Source: Steroidobacter denitrificans (GTDB taxonomy: Bacteria; Pseudomonadota; Gammaproteobacteria; Steroidobacterales; Steroidobacteraceae). Taken from it: 64,000 bases of DNA. A program made the position numbers and the translations under genes. Under the pieces are notes generated by a model, which was given only the letters and a program-made list of their open reading frames with translations, was not told the origin of the DNA and did no database searches. This document shows positions 55,056 through 64,000 of this stretch, piece after piece. The stretch lies in NCBI RefSeq assembly GCF_001579945.1, contig NZ_CP011971.1:2320001-2384000 (forward strand), given 5' to 3'. Numbering within the stretch: the stretch's first letter is position 1; each line of letters opens with the position of its first letter.

Positions 55056-55280
55056 TCAGTACACCACGGAGCCGCCATCAGCCACAACGACAGCCCCGGT
55101 CATGTAGCTTGCGGCATCGGACAACAGAAACAGCGCAACCGCCGATCCCTGCTTACGCCGCCTGGCGGCGGCGATGACGGTAGCACCCTCGCGCGCCAGG
55201 GCGATGCCTGCTGCGCGGCCAATCCCGGAACTCGCTCCTGTGACCAGCGTAACCTTCCCCGAGAATCGCTGCTCACTCAT
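55056..55280 (-). pseudogene. Internally deleted short-chain dehydrogenase
   Basis: The frame joins an SDR N-terminus (FSGKVTLVTGASSGIGRAAG to VIAAARR) directly to an SDR C-terminus (ALFLLSDAASYMTGAVVVAD). About 170 residues, including the NNAG, Ser and YxxxK positions, are missing, in frame. It cannot be an active SDR. The C-terminal part resembles the SDR at 41610-42368. It lies 117 nt upstream of TonB receptor 3 on the same strand. Confidence 0.85.
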
Positions 55281-55789
55281 CGCCCATCACCTTCTATTGG
55301 TGATTGCGTACTGTACGTACCGTCCCGTCGCTGCCCGCCCATTGACGCTCAAACCACCGACAAGAAGACGTCAGCGAAAGCGGGTTTTCGCTACGCTTTT
55401 CGCTGGTCACGAAGCGTTTAAATGCATGCTTAACTATTAGTTGACCCACCGTCTCGCAAATACCCGTCATCCTGAGCAGGTAAACGTAGGTCAGCTGCCT
55501 ATAATTAACCATACAACCCTACTGATCCGCTCCTTGCGGTACGCAGCACAGCCATCGTATTCATTCCCGGCAGCCGGCAGCCCACCAAACAGCGCCTAGA
55601 ACATTAATGAACAATCATACCTGTTTGTTTATGATACAGTGTAACATTATCAGTTCCAAGCCTTCATCAGAAGATCTAAGTACTTTGGGAATCAATCCAA
55701 GTGGCATCGGTATCGTGGCGCGATTGTGATCGTGCAGGTAACGACTCGATCAACGACTGTGGAGATCGAATATAGGTATCAGAACATTG
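55281..55789. other. Intergenic, regulatory-looking, no gene
   Basis: No intact gene was found. Around 55608-55650 there is an ATCATA-N10-TATGAT inverted repeat (55615-55636) with TTTGTTTATGATAC, similar in style to the palindromic site at 50709-50739. It may be an old promoter for the pseudogenes on the plus strand. Confidence 0.45.
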
Positions 55790-56212
55790 GGATCGGAAGA
55801 ACTGGGCGCGAAACAGGCCATCATCAAGGTGATTCACCGCGATTGCCGCAGCATGGATCGGATGGGTGAAGATATCGGCAAGTCCTGCTGGCATCCGGGC
55901 GGAATCTGTGATTACACTCCTCTCTAAAACAAAGGCTCGTTTGAAGGCTTCATCGAATGACTGTGGCCGGTACACGCGGCGGTGCTCGCCACATGTCATG
56001 CCATCAGCGGCGTTGTGATCGAATTAGACGGTGATCGCGCGGATGCGGAAACCTATGTATCTGTAGCGTTGCACGTGCCGCAGGCTGGGAAGATGTTCGA
56101 TATCATCTCCCGCGGCCGCCATATTGACTGATTTGAATGCATCGGGGGCATATGGACCATCCACTATCGCCCCGACCAATCCTATGCCGCCATCGGGCAC
56201 ACCGCATCATGA
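55790..56212 (+). pseudogene. SnoaL-like / NTF2-fold pseudogene with three stops
   Basis: One plus-strand frame reads IIKVIHRDCRSMDRMGEDIG, SCWHPGGICDYTPL-stop, FEGFIE-stop-LWPVHAAVLAT, VVIELDGDRADAETYVSVAL and SRGRHID-stop-FECIGGIW. This parallels the intact gene at 18897-19472 (VLHRYCRGMDRMDRE, SCWHPGGTDEH, FIDWLWPVHAAM, FGGGRYLDQLEYINGVW). The stops replace residues that are Trp or Gln in the intact copy. It also lacks the last 30 or so residues. Confidence 0.88.
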
Positions 56213-56635
56213 ATGCGCCGTGAACACATGGATACGTCCGCCGAGTCTCGGGCCGCCATGAGCGGCCCTCCTGCACGGGTGTTCCAAGGGTGGTGGGTTC
56301 ATTCAGGGCGCGGCGATATATCGGCCGCCTACAGCGTCATGACGCTTGCGATCGTCGTGTTCTTGCCCGTGGTCGGTTCACTGGTAGACCGCTTCGGCGT
56401 GCGGCGGATATTGCTGCCATCGATCGTATTGTTTGCCACCGCCGCGGGGTCCATGTCGCTGTAGCCGGGCAAGCTCTGGCAGTTCTACGCCATGTACTTC
56501 CTCGTGGGTTACACACAACAGAGCACGGGCAGCTACGACCTGGACTTGATGGACCTGTTCGCACTGGCGGCCATCGCAACCACGGTGTTCGGGTTCCCGG
56601 GAGCTTACCTCAGGCTACCGCAGGCTCACACCTGA
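56213..56635 (+). pseudogene. MFS transporter pseudogene with internal deletions and a stop
   Basis: In one frame it reads RVFQGWWV (MFS start), then SAAYSVMTLAIVVFLPVVGS and LVDRFGVRRILLPS, a TAG at 56462-56464, LWQFYAMYFLVGYT, then LMDLFALAAIATTVFGFPGA and a stop. About 140 codons remain of an expected 400 or so. The first helix and the middle of the protein are missing. It directly follows the SnoaL-like pseudogene, so both likely belonged to one decayed operon. Confidence 0.85.
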
Positions 56636-56758
56636 ACGCCGCGCCAATCGTACTCGCGGCAGACTTCAATCAGCCGTTCGATCGCCATCAGGGATGCGTG
56701 GCGGCGGGACGACGGACAGCTAGGCCATTTCCTTGTTCCAGATTTTTCGTCAACAATT

Positions 56759-56784
56759 ACAAACGTGATGGATTGTTTGTTATG
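56759..56784 (+). promoter_or_regulatory. Possible operator/-10 region before the OYE gene
   Basis: ACAAA-N12-TTTGT followed by a TATGCT -10-like box (56781-56786). It shares its half-sites and near-equal spacing with the perfect palindrome at 50709-50739. Confidence 0.4.
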
Positions 56785-56827
56785 CTTTGGCACCATCATC
56801 AGGTATCCGTCGCCAGGAGTTCTTCCC

Positions 56828-58819
56828 GTGAGTGAACCGAGCTTCAAACACCTGTTTTCGCCGTTACGGGTCGGGCCGATCCAGGTGCCCAACCGGATCT
56901 GTGAAACCACGAACTCCATTGGTGCCTCCGCTTCAGGAGGCTTTTACGACGACCGCTTCATCGAGCATCATGTAGCAAAAGCGCGGGGCGGCACGGGCTG
57001 GATCGGCGGTGAGACATGGCTGTTAAATTCACCACTGGCCGCCGGGGCGAAGGATGAGTTCTATCCCGGCGCCGCTGCGCTACGCCACGCCCTTTATCAG
57101 ATTCCCGAGTTCCTCGCTTCAGTTGCTCGCTTCTGCACGGCGGTACACGAGGCAAACTCGGTAGCTGTCATTCAGTTGACACATCTTAATCATGCGATGG
57201 CGGCATCCGCTGTTCCTGTCACAGACGCCTATGATTATATTCCCCACGAGCTCGATGAACGAATGATCGAGCACATCCTCAACACCTATGCCGACGCTGC
57301 CCAGGCGGCTAAATCAGCCGGAGCGGACGGTGTGGAAATTCACTGCGCACACGAAACACTGCCGCAGACATTTCTGTCGCCCATCACTAATTTGCGCAAA
57401 GATCGCTGGGGCGGCGGGCCGCAGGAACGCGTCCGGTTCGTCATCGAAGCCCTTGAGCGTATCCGCAAGCGCGTCGGCAGCTCGATGGCGGTCGGCATCC
57501 GGATCAATGGACACGAATCGCGCTACGGCGGCTACGACAACATGGTGGCGCGCGAAATGATCTACTATATCCAAGAAACTGGACTACTCGATTTCTTGAA
57601 TATCGATGTTGGTCATGGATCGGGAGTTCATGCCTACGTACCTCCTTCCTATCACCAGCATGCCGAGTTCCGCGAAGTCGGAAAGGCTGCCCGTGCGGAT
57701 ATCGATGAACGGGTGGCGGTGCTTTTCAGCGGCCGCATCAGCGATCCAGTTCTTGCCGAGGAACTGCTCGCGAAGGGTTACTGCGACCTGGTCGGCATGA
57801 CGCGCGCCGGGATCGCTGATCCAGAATTCGCCAACAAGGCGCGCGAAGGCCGCATGATCGAAATCCGGCGCTGCATCGGTTGCAACCGGTGCATTGGCGA
57901 AGCCGTGCACAGCCTGGTCCCCGATGCGCTCCGCGCCCCCATCTGCTCCGTCAATCCCGTCATCGGTAACGAGTTGCGCTGGAAGCGAGATTTTCGACCC
58001 GCGGCGAGAATTAAGAAGGTCGTCGTCGTCGGTGGAGGCCCGGCCGGACTGGAAACGGCGCGAATCGCCGCGCTGCGGGGCCACGAGGTGACACTGCTGG
58101 AGCAGACGCCCAAACTTGGGGGTCAGTTGCGCCTCGCCGCCCGGGCGCCTGGACGTGACTCCTTCGAGGATCAGATTTATTTTCAAGAAAACCAGCTCGG
58201 CCGGCTCGGTGTACGTGTTCGCCTGGAAACGACGGCGAACCGGGACATGATCAGATCACTTTCTCCGGATGCCGTCGTCATCGCCACGGGTTCCACTCCT
58301 CGCCGGCCGCATGACGCCGCCAACATTGAGCTGCCGCACGTGATCCAGGGCTGGGACGTGCTGGCGGGCAAGGTGAGGCCGGGCAGGCGCGTGGCAGTCA
58401 TATCGCAGGAAGACTACTTCGAGACGCCTAATATTGCGGAGTTCATCTGCGAGTTCGGCAGCCAGGTCGAGATCTTCCACAAATCCACTCAACTCGGCGC
58501 GGCTATCGACCGATATTCCATCGGCACGGTGCTCAGCCGCCTCGAGAGTCATGACGTCCGGATTCACGTCAACGTCCGGCTGACCAGCGTCGACGCCAAG
58601 GGTTTCGAACTCACTTCCGTCTTCGGAGGACGAAGGCAGCGACAGACCGAGTTCGACAGCATCGTTCTCGTGTACGGATCGGTGCCGAATACCTCGTTGC
58701 ACGACCTGTTGAAAGCCGATGCCTGTACAGAGGAACTCTACCTGATCGGTTCCGCCTGGACGCCACGCCGCATCGCCGAAGCAACTCAGCACGGCGCGGA
58801 TATCGGGCTACTGCTCTAG
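56828..58819 (+). CDS. FMN/Fe-S/FAD oxidoreductase, 2,4-dienoyl-CoA-reductase / OYE type
   Basis: A 663-residue enzyme. Residues 1-360 are an Old Yellow Enzyme barrel (FKHLFSPLRVGPIQVPNRIC; GADGVEIHCAHETLPQTFLS, where HxxH-like residues bind substrate). A 4Fe-4S site follows (CIGCNRCIGEAV then APICSVNP). The C-terminal half binds FAD and NAD(P) (VVVVGGGPAGLETARIAALR). Relatives reduce dienoyl-CoA, dehydroxylate bile acids (BaiCD/BaiH) or demethylate amines. The GTG at 56828 has AGGAG 8 nt upstream; the GTG at 56765 does not. Confidence 0.9.
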   Translation: MSEPSFKHLFSPLRVGPIQVPNRICETTNSIGASASGGFYDDRFIEHHVAKARGGTGWIGGETWLLNSPLAAGAKDEFYPGAAALRHALYQIPEFLASVARFCTAVHEANSVAVIQLTHLNHAMAASAVPVTDAYDYIPHELDERMIEHILNTYADAAQAAKSAGADGVEIHCAHETLPQTFLSPITNLRKDRWGGGPQERVRFVIEALERIRKRVGSSMAVGIRINGHESRYGGYDNMVAREMIYYIQETGLLDFLNIDVGHGSGVHAYVPPSYHQHAEFREVGKAARADIDERVAVLFSGRISDPVLAEELLAKGYCDLVGMTRAGIADPEFANKAREGRMIEIRRCIGCNRCIGEAVHSLVPDALRAPICSVNPVIGNELRWKRDFRPAARIKKVVVVGGGPAGLETARIAALRGHEVTLLEQTPKLGGQLRLAARAPGRDSFEDQIYFQENQLGRLGVRVRLETTANRDMIRSLSPDAVVIATGSTPRRPHDAANIELPHVIQGWDVLAGKVRPGRRVAVISQEDYFETPNIAEFICEFGSQVEIFHKSTQLGAAIDRYSIGTVLSRLESHDVRIHVNVRLTSVDAKGFELTSVFGGRRQRQTEFDSIVLVYGSVPNTSLHDLLKADACTEELYLIGSAWTPRRIAEATQHGADIGLLL

Positions 58820-58854
58820 CTCCGACACGAGAGCGACGCACGCCGTCGATCGGC

Positions 58855-59637
58855 TCATACCCCCATCATCCCTGCGGTTGTAGCGCCGTCGATCACGTAC
58901 TCTGAGCCCGAGATGAACGCCGCCTCGTCGGAGGCCAGAAAGGCGACGAGCGCCGCCACCTCCTCCACCTGCGCCATGCGTTTGAGAGGCGCCATCCCCT
59001 CGAACTGTGCGCGTGCCGCGCGCGGATCCGCAGAACGCTCGATGACGCTACGAATCATATCGGTTTCCACGACGCCCGGATGAATCGTATTGCAACGAAT
59101 CTTCAACCCCGCATTCGCGCAATGCATCGCCACCGATTTGCTGAGCGCAATGAGCGCGCCCTTGGACGTCGAGTACGCGACGAAATTACCCATCGGCCGA
59201 TAGGCGTTCATCGAAGAATTTATGATGATCGAACCCGAGGCGCCTTCCGGATTCTTGCGCATGGCCCGCACCGCCGCCTGAGCCGAGAGCATCACGCCCG
59301 TCAGATTGACGGCGATCACCTGGTTCCAGGCTTCGATCGAGATGGACTCGATATCGCTGTCGCCCGACTCGATGCCCGCATTGGCAAAAACGATGTCGAG
59401 TCGCGCATAACGATCGAGAACCGCGGCCATGAGCGCCGGCCACATTGCCGCATCCTCGACTCGATGCGAATGGAAGCTGGCGCTGGTTTCTGCCGTAAGC
59501 TTCGCCGCCGCCTCAATATTGGATCCCGTAAAGGCCACCTGCGCACCTTCCGCCGTCAGACGACGCACGGCGCCGGCTCCGATGCCCGAAGTCCCCCCCG
59601 TCACCAAAGCCACCTTACCCTCCAATCTTCTCAACAT
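58855..59637 (-). CDS. Short-chain dehydrogenase/reductase
   Basis: A 260-residue classical SDR: cofactor loop ALVTGGTSGIGAGAVRRLTA, FANAGIES (NNAG position), catalytic Ser in IIINSSMNAYRPMG and YSTSKGA. VAFTGSN after strand 2 suggests NADP. The ATG at 59637 (MLRRLEGKVALV) is the family-like start; the frame is open to 59703. It converges on the OYE gene with a 35-nt gap. Confidence 0.9.
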   Translation of the reverse strand: MLRRLEGKVALVTGGTSGIGAGAVRRLTAEGAQVAFTGSNIEAAAKLTAETSASFHSHRVEDAAMWPALMAAVLDRYARLDIVFANAGIESGDSDIESISIEAWNQVIAVNLTGVMLSAQAAVRAMRKNPEGASGSIIINSSMNAYRPMGNFVAYSTSKGALIALSKSVAMHCANAGLKIRCNTIHPGVVETDMIRSVIERSADPRAARAQFEGMAPLKRMAQVEEVAALVAFLASDEAAFISGSEYVIDGATTAGMMGV

Positions 59638-59986
59638 GGTCTCGATTTCACTCCAGATAATGCCGGGAGGAGCCGAAGAGAGATACGCACCCGCTTTGGC
59701 CAACTAGATACTTGGATCGACAACCGTTCAATCATCAATCATCATCACATATCACTATAATATCCAAGACTATTTTATACACATGTACATATTTCTTGCG
59801 TACGCTCGGATATCGTCTTCCATTTCTTAATCTCGACGAAACATCGGGAGCCTTGAGCTCGGAGCTGCCGGACACAAGCCAGATCACCAATGTCCGAGGA
59901 ATTCTTCAATATCAAAAACCATTTCGATTGTTTGTTTTACTAAAAGTACAGCTCAGGTGGTAACCCCTGCATGAGGATGCCAACGA

Positions 59987-60964
59987 TCACTTATCCTCGA
60001 TCCCGAGGAACCGGCAGGCGTTATCGTAGAGAACTTTACGCTTCGTCGATTCGCCGATATCGAGCCGAAGAAACTCCTCCTTGCATCGCTTCAACCCCAG
60101 CCCGTTCGTTCCGAACATGACCTTGTCGCGACCCCGGCTGGAGTTCATGAATTTTATCAACCTATCATCCAGTCCACTGGGGAAATACCCCGAGATATCG
60201 CCATATACATTGGGATGACGCCACAACATCGAACACCATTCATCGACCCACGGCCATCCGGTGTGGGAAAGATTGATTCGCAGATCCGGAAATTCGATCG
60301 CCACGTTGTCCGCGAGCATGGGGCGGCCACAGTCGGATGGCAGCACTTCGGCGGAATGTCCCACTTGAAACCCGACCGGGATATTCAGTTCGATACATTT
60401 CGCATAAAGCGGATAGAAGCGCCTATCATCCGGCGATAACCCGTACGAGAGCGGATGGAACCAGACGTAGTTGAAGCCATAATTCTCGACCGCGTACTCG
60501 ATTGCACGCAGGCTCTCGGTAATACGGAAGGGATCGTAGCTAGCGGCACCCATGATTCTTCCAGCCGACTCTTTGACCGCCTCACCGATCGGTTCCGCCG
60601 GACTATCGAGTATGAACTCACGATGATAGTAGTAGGACCACATTTTTGTTGCGCAGACCGAAACGTGCGTATAGCCATACTCATCCATACTCGCCAGGCA
60701 GTCTGCGGTGGAATCGTGGCCAGTCAGCGCATCTGACTTCCGGGATGTCCTTCGGACACCCGACTCGTCCGCGAGCGACTTGAAGGTCGTGCGAAGCATT
60801 ATCTGGAATTCACGGTAGACAAACGGGTCGCCGGCCAGATCCCGGCGAATCTCCCGAAGGTGATTCATGATATCGATTGTCGGATAGTCGCTTAACTTGC
60901 TCATGCTGCTCATCGTCTCATTGCTCATACGCAATTTCGGCTCGTACGTAATCCCGCCAAACAC
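59987..60964 (-). CDS. Amidohydrolase-family protein
   Basis: A protein of up to 325 residues with the amidohydrolase-2 barrel pattern (ACMSD / resorcylate decarboxylase group): MDEYGYTHVSVCATKMWSY, FNYVWFHPLSYGLSP, DLRINLSHTGWPWVDEW and KVMFGTNGLG. The usual HxH metal pair near the N-terminus is not seen (TIDIMNH stands there), so the metal site may be altered. The start is probably an internal ATG such as MSNETMSSM at about 60928. It may hydrolyse or decarboxylate a pathway intermediate. Confidence 0.8.
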   Translation of the reverse strand: MFGGITYEPKLRMSNETMSSMSKLSDYPTIDIMNHLREIRRDLAGDPFVYREFQIMLRTTFKSLADESGVRRTSRKSDALTGHDSTADCLASMDEYGYTHVSVCATKMWSYYYHREFILDSPAEPIGEAVKESAGRIMGAASYDPFRITESLRAIEYAVENYGFNYVWFHPLSYGLSPDDRRFYPLYAKCIELNIPVGFQVGHSAEVLPSDCGRPMLADNVAIEFPDLRINLSHTGWPWVDEWCSMLWRHPNVYGDISGYFPSGLDDRLIKFMNSSRGRDKVMFGTNGLGLKRCKEEFLRLDIGESTKRKVLYDNACRFLGIEDK

Positions 60965-61197
60965 GCGTCGACTGCGCGCCTTCGTACCGAAATTTGTCCT
61001 GCACGATCAACGGTCACCGCGAAACCCGGGACCACGAAATTCCGCACGCAGGCAGCCTCCGTGTATTTCGCAAGCGTATTCTGCAGCCGCTAACAAGCCT
61101 GGCGATCGAGCTTATCGGTTCGCCGCGAACGGCATCGCCAGGCAGGCGTCGTGAATCACATCCTCACCGTATCGTTCCATTCCGAGAATCAGGACAA

Positions 61198-61950
61198 TCA
61201 TGTCGCCGATTTATCGTGCGCGATATGCGCCAGCAGGTTCTCCAGGTTGGCGATTCGCGTGGAATCCAGATCATCCATATGGCTCATTGCGAGGCCGCGG
61301 AACGCGAAGTGGATGAGATCCGTAAGCACCACCACCAATTGCGGCGATTTATCCGTCCAGAACGGAAAAACGCGCAGGACGATGGGAGCGATCCCATCAT
61401 TGAGCAATCGCTGCGCCCGCTGCACGGTTTTTGCGAGTTTCTTGTTCGTGCGGGCGGCCAGGAGCAGTTCGTGCACCGCCGCGAACGACGGCAGAGAGTA
61501 ATAGGTACGCACGAGTTCCATGGCCTTCATCATGTGGGAAAGCGGCGGCTTCTTGCCGTCGGCAAGCGGCGGCACGATTCGGCGCGCCAGAACCTCGAAC
61601 TCCTCGAGCCGCCTGTCGACGAGATAGAGTGCCGCTTTTTCGATCACTTCGGCCCGCGAACTGAAGTGATGCATCATCGCGCCGCGCGAAACCTTTGCGT
61701 ACTTCGCCACGGATTCCATGGTCGTCTTTGTATAACCCTTGTCGACCAGACATTTTATAACAGCCTCGAGAATTGCCGTCTGTGTGACCAGACTCTTTCT
61801 GGCCTGTCTGCCTGAGCCACGCACATGGGCGACGACGCTGGGTTCCCTCCGAGTCATCGCGTAAGTCGCGATGATGTTCTCGTGCCCGTCATTCCTCTTA
61901 GCCATATTGGTCTTATCCGCATGAACCACTGTTGACTTGCATAATAGCAT
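61198..61950 (-). CDS. TetR-family transcriptional regulator
   Basis: A repressor-type regulator of 235-250 residues. The helix-turn-helix is TTMESVAKYAKVSRGAMMHH (about residues 75-95 of the long form), followed by a ligand-binding helical domain. The long ATG at 61950 lies 6 nt after the CoA-transferase stop; MAKRNDGHENI at 61905 is an alternative. It is co-oriented with the CoA-transferase gene and is the only TetR in the window, so it is a candidate for the palindromic sites at 50709-50739 and 56759-56784. Confidence 0.88.
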   Translation of the reverse strand: MLLCKSTVVHADKTNMAKRNDGHENIIATYAMTRREPSVVAHVRGSGRQARKSLVTQTAILEAVIKCLVDKGYTKTTMESVAKYAKVSRGAMMHHFSSRAEVIEKAALYLVDRRLEEFEVLARRIVPPLADGKKPPLSHMMKAMELVRTYYSLPSFAAVHELLLAARTNKKLAKTVQRAQRLLNDGIAPIVLRVFPFWTDKSPQLVVVLTDLIHFAFRGLAMSHMDDLDSTRIANLENLLAHIAHDKSAT

Positions 61951-61956
61951 TATCGT

Positions 61957-64000
61957 TCAGACAAGAACTTGAGCGTCTTTCAGCCGCGTTATCGTATCTT
62001 CATCGAGATCGAGCAAGCTGCGGTACACGTAATCGTTGTGTTCGCCCATCGCAGGCGTTGGGCCACTCACCACGGGGGGAGTCCTCGTGAACAACCACGG
62101 CGTCGCATAGATATCGCAAGGCTCATAGCTGCCGCCGGTATGGGCAATGACCAGATCCCGTCCGGCGAATACTTCGTGCGTACGGCACTCCTGCAGTTCC
62201 AGTACCGGAGCCGCGGCCAAACCTGCCGAAGCGAGAATCTCGACCGCCTCATCACGATCCAGGGTCTCGCACCACTTGCGAATCGCCTCGCCGATTTCAT
62301 CGGCACGTTGGCGGCGTATCTCCGGCTTCCGCAATCGCTCGTCCGCCGACCAGTCGGCGCGACCCAGCACCGTGCACAGGGCGATCCAATCCCCTTCGTC
62401 GCGCACCACCAATGCCAGCCACCTGCCGCCCCCACGCGTCGCATAGATACCATGCGGGAAATAGCATGGGTGACCATCCCCCCGGATACCCGGCTCCCGA
62501 CCGTCGAACTGATAGCCGATGAAAGGCTCACCCATCGAAGCACACATCGATGCCGTCTGGCCAAGATCGACGAACTGACCCTGACCGGTACGATTGCGAT
62601 GCGCTAGAGCAGCGAGCGCTCCGATGACGCCCTGGATTGCCTGCGTAGTGTCTCCAAGTCCGAAAGCCATGAACCCCGTGGCATCCTCGGTGTCCGGATA
62701 GCCGACCAGTTTGTCCAGTCCGGAATAACCAGAGGCGATCGCAGCAAACCCGCGCATGTCACGTTTGGGTCCCTGCTGTCCTGCCATGCTCATCGAAACG
62801 ACGATGATCTTGGGATTCTCCGCGGCGAGATCGGCATAACCAAGCCCGTTCTTGGCCATCACTCCAGCCGCGAAATTATCCATCACGATGTCGCATCGGG
62901 TCGCCAGCTTGCGCACCAGAGCTGAGCCGCGCGGATCGGCGATGTTGAACGTAGCCGATTTCTTGGAACGGTTGTTGTGGCAGAAGAAATACGCATTATG
63001 CGGATACAGACGCATATTGTCCGGACGCAAGGTCGTCTCGACCCGGATCACCTCGGCACCCATGTCGGCAAGCAGCTGTCCCGCCATCGGCCCGGCCCAG
63101 TTCCAGCCGAAGTCGAGCACGCGCACGCCGCTGAGCGCGGTTCCCGAAGCACCCGCTTTTTCCTGTAACAGGCGCGGAGTATGTTTCCTTGCACGCAGCC
63201 GGGCGCCGTCGCCGTCGAGCGCCGGTCCCGATGACCTGATCGCCGTCGGAGTCCGCTCCAACAGATATCCTGGTTTGGGAATGCGAACATCGACATCTCC
63301 GACCTCTACATGGCCCCACTGGTTGCGGAACGCCAGCTGATCGCTCTCCAGCACTTCCGCAATGTCGTTGACGGAGCCGATGATCACTCCGTTGTCCTTC
63401 GCGAGGGCCTGCAACTGGGCACGGGTATGGCGCTTGAGCCAACCACGGAAGGCAAGATCGACCTCTCCACCCTCATCCAAGGTACCGAGATGAAGCGAAT
63501 CGCGATTCTTCTCGTCCTGCGCCCAAGCGGGATCGCCCATCAGCTTGATATAACCGAGCCATTGCCTACCGTGGATCGTGGCGATGCACACGTAACCGTC
63601 CGCGGCTTCGAAAAAGCCGGTCGGGTAAAGTGCTCCTTTGATGATCCGGCCGGCACGCTTCCATTCGATACGACGTTTCGCGGTCGCCAACGACATACCG
63701 CCGACCTGATAGGCAAGTACGTGAGCCGACGAAATATCGATGCCCTGGCCCAAGCCGGAGCGATCGCGTTCATGGAGCGCGCATAGTGCGGCTGCCAAAC
63801 CGTGAAAGCCTGTCTGGTAGTCGGCCTGATCAAAAGGTAGCGGCAGAGGCGCACGATCGGGCCGTCCGATTGCTACCGGCAACGCGCTCAGGGCCTGGAC
63901 CGTCAGATCGGCCCCGGCGCGGTGCGCCCATTTTCCGGTACGTCCATACGGTGAGATCGAAACCGCGATCAAATGAGGATGGCGTGCCCGGATGGCTTCG
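61957..64000 (-). CDS. CaiB/BaiF-type CoA-transferase, two fused domains (partial)
   Basis: The frame runs off the right edge (reading EAIRARHPHLIAVSISPYG at the edge), so the N-terminus is missing. Two family III CoA-transferase domains are fused. The first visible half has the catalytic-Asp context GADLTVQALSAL. The second starts GVRVLDFGWNWAGPMAGQLL and has RGFAAIASG, with Ala where the catalytic Asp is expected. So only the first half looks catalytic. Such enzymes move CoA between acids without ATP. It ends 6 nt before the TetR gene. Confidence 0.9.
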   Translation of the reverse strand, partial: EAIRARHPHLIAVSISPYGRTGKWAHRAGADLTVQALSALPVAIGRPDRAPLPLPFDQADYQTGFHGLAAALCALHERDRSGLGQGIDISSAHVLAYQVGGMSLATAKRRIEWKRAGRIIKGALYPTGFFEAADGYVCIATIHGRQWLGYIKLMGDPAWAQDEKNRDSLHLGTLDEGGEVDLAFRGWLKRHTRAQLQALAKDNGVIIGSVNDIAEVLESDQLAFRNQWGHVEVGDVDVRIPKPGYLLERTPTAIRSSGPALDGDGARLRARKHTPRLLQEKAGASGTALSGVRVLDFGWNWAGPMAGQLLADMGAEVIRVETTLRPDNMRLYPHNAYFFCHNNRSKKSATFNIADPRGSALVRKLATRCDIVMDNFAAGVMAKNGLGYADLAAENPKIIVVSMSMAGQQGPKRDMRGFAAIASGYSGLDKLVGYPDTEDATGFMAFGLGDTTQAIQGVIGALAALAHRNRTGQGQFVDLGQTASMCASMGEPFIGYQFDGREPGIRGDGHPCYFPHGIYATRGGGRWLALVVRDEGDWIALCTVLGRADWSADERLRKPEIRRQRADEIGEAIRKWCETLDRDEAVEILASAGLAAAPVLELQECRTHEVFAGRDLVIAHTGGSYEPCDIYATPWLFTRTPPVVSGPTPAMGEHNDYVYRSLLDLDEDTITRLKDAQVLV

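Noticed and set aside
55676-55999. 107-codon minus-strand frame
   Set aside because: It is antisense to the SnoaL-like pseudogene and has no motif.
1-64000. tRNA, rRNA, CRISPR arrays, phage genes
   Set aside because: I looked for tRNA arms, repeated 25-40-nt units with spacers and phage structural genes, and saw none.

Overview
The window is GC-rich DNA from a Gram-negative proteobacterium. Three TonB-dependent outer-membrane receptors, Tat/periplasmic enzymes, a LysR/TetR/LuxR regulator set and CysD/CysNC/CysQ all fit that. The catabolic content (Mo-containing C-H hydroxylase of the ethylbenzene / steroid-C25 dehydrogenase type, many LLM flavoproteins, SDRs, paired acyl-CoA dehydrogenases, CoA ligases, thiolase-like and CoA-transferase proteins) points to a degrader of steroid-, terpenoid- or other alicyclic compounds. 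A steroid-degrading gamma- or betaproteobacterium is my best guess, but the sequence alone does not fix the taxon. No rRNA, tRNA or CRISPR array was seen.

Layout. 1-2465: end of an ABC importer operon (permease, ATPase). 2507-2720: decayed IS3-family transposase. 2938-11212 (minus): a tight operon of PAPS sulfotransferase, unknown protein, cysD, cysNC, cysQ and a TonB receptor, with a LysR regulator upstream (to 12342). It makes PAPS, uses it, removes PAP, and ends with an importer; cysQ has an apparent 5' frameshift. 12943-17766: a three-layer nest of insertion sequences, an IS3-family element (3-bp target duplication ATA) inside an IS66-family element (8-bp duplication CCTCGGTT) inside an IS630-type transposase relic. 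17830-18843: MDR reductase. 18897-26563 (minus): Mo-enzyme operon (alpha, gamma, beta, chaperone) followed by SnoaL-like, acyl-CoA dehydrogenase and SnoaL-like genes.

27050-34401: an LLM enzyme, a second TonB receptor, a PQQ dehydrogenase split by a 1-nt frameshift, and a LuxR-type solo. 34727-50684 (minus): a long catabolic gene run with SDR, nitronate monooxygenase-like, NDP-forming acyl-CoA synthetase, a thiolase-like/enoyl-CoA hydratase fusion, SDR, two LLM, two acyl-CoA dehydrogenases, two LLM and an AMP-forming ligase. The ligase is preceded by a translationally coupled 30-codon ORF and a palindromic promoter region. 50961-54938 (minus): FAD oxidoreductase and third TonB receptor. 55056-56635: a gene graveyard (internally deleted SDR, SnoaL-like pseudogene with three stops, twice-deleted MFS pseudogene). 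56828-64000: OYE/dienoyl-CoA-reductase-like flavoprotein, SDR, amidohydrolase, TetR regulator and a double-domain CoA-transferase running off the end.

Working model (inference): the receptors take up a hydrophobic substrate; the Mo enzyme and LLM flavoproteins oxygenate it; the ligase, CoA-transferase and synthetase make CoA thioesters; the dehydrogenase pair, hydratase/thiolase fusion and SDRs shorten them. The sulfation operon is a separate module that could conjugate a substrate or surface molecule. Abundant IS relics and broken genes mark this as a rearranged accessory region.
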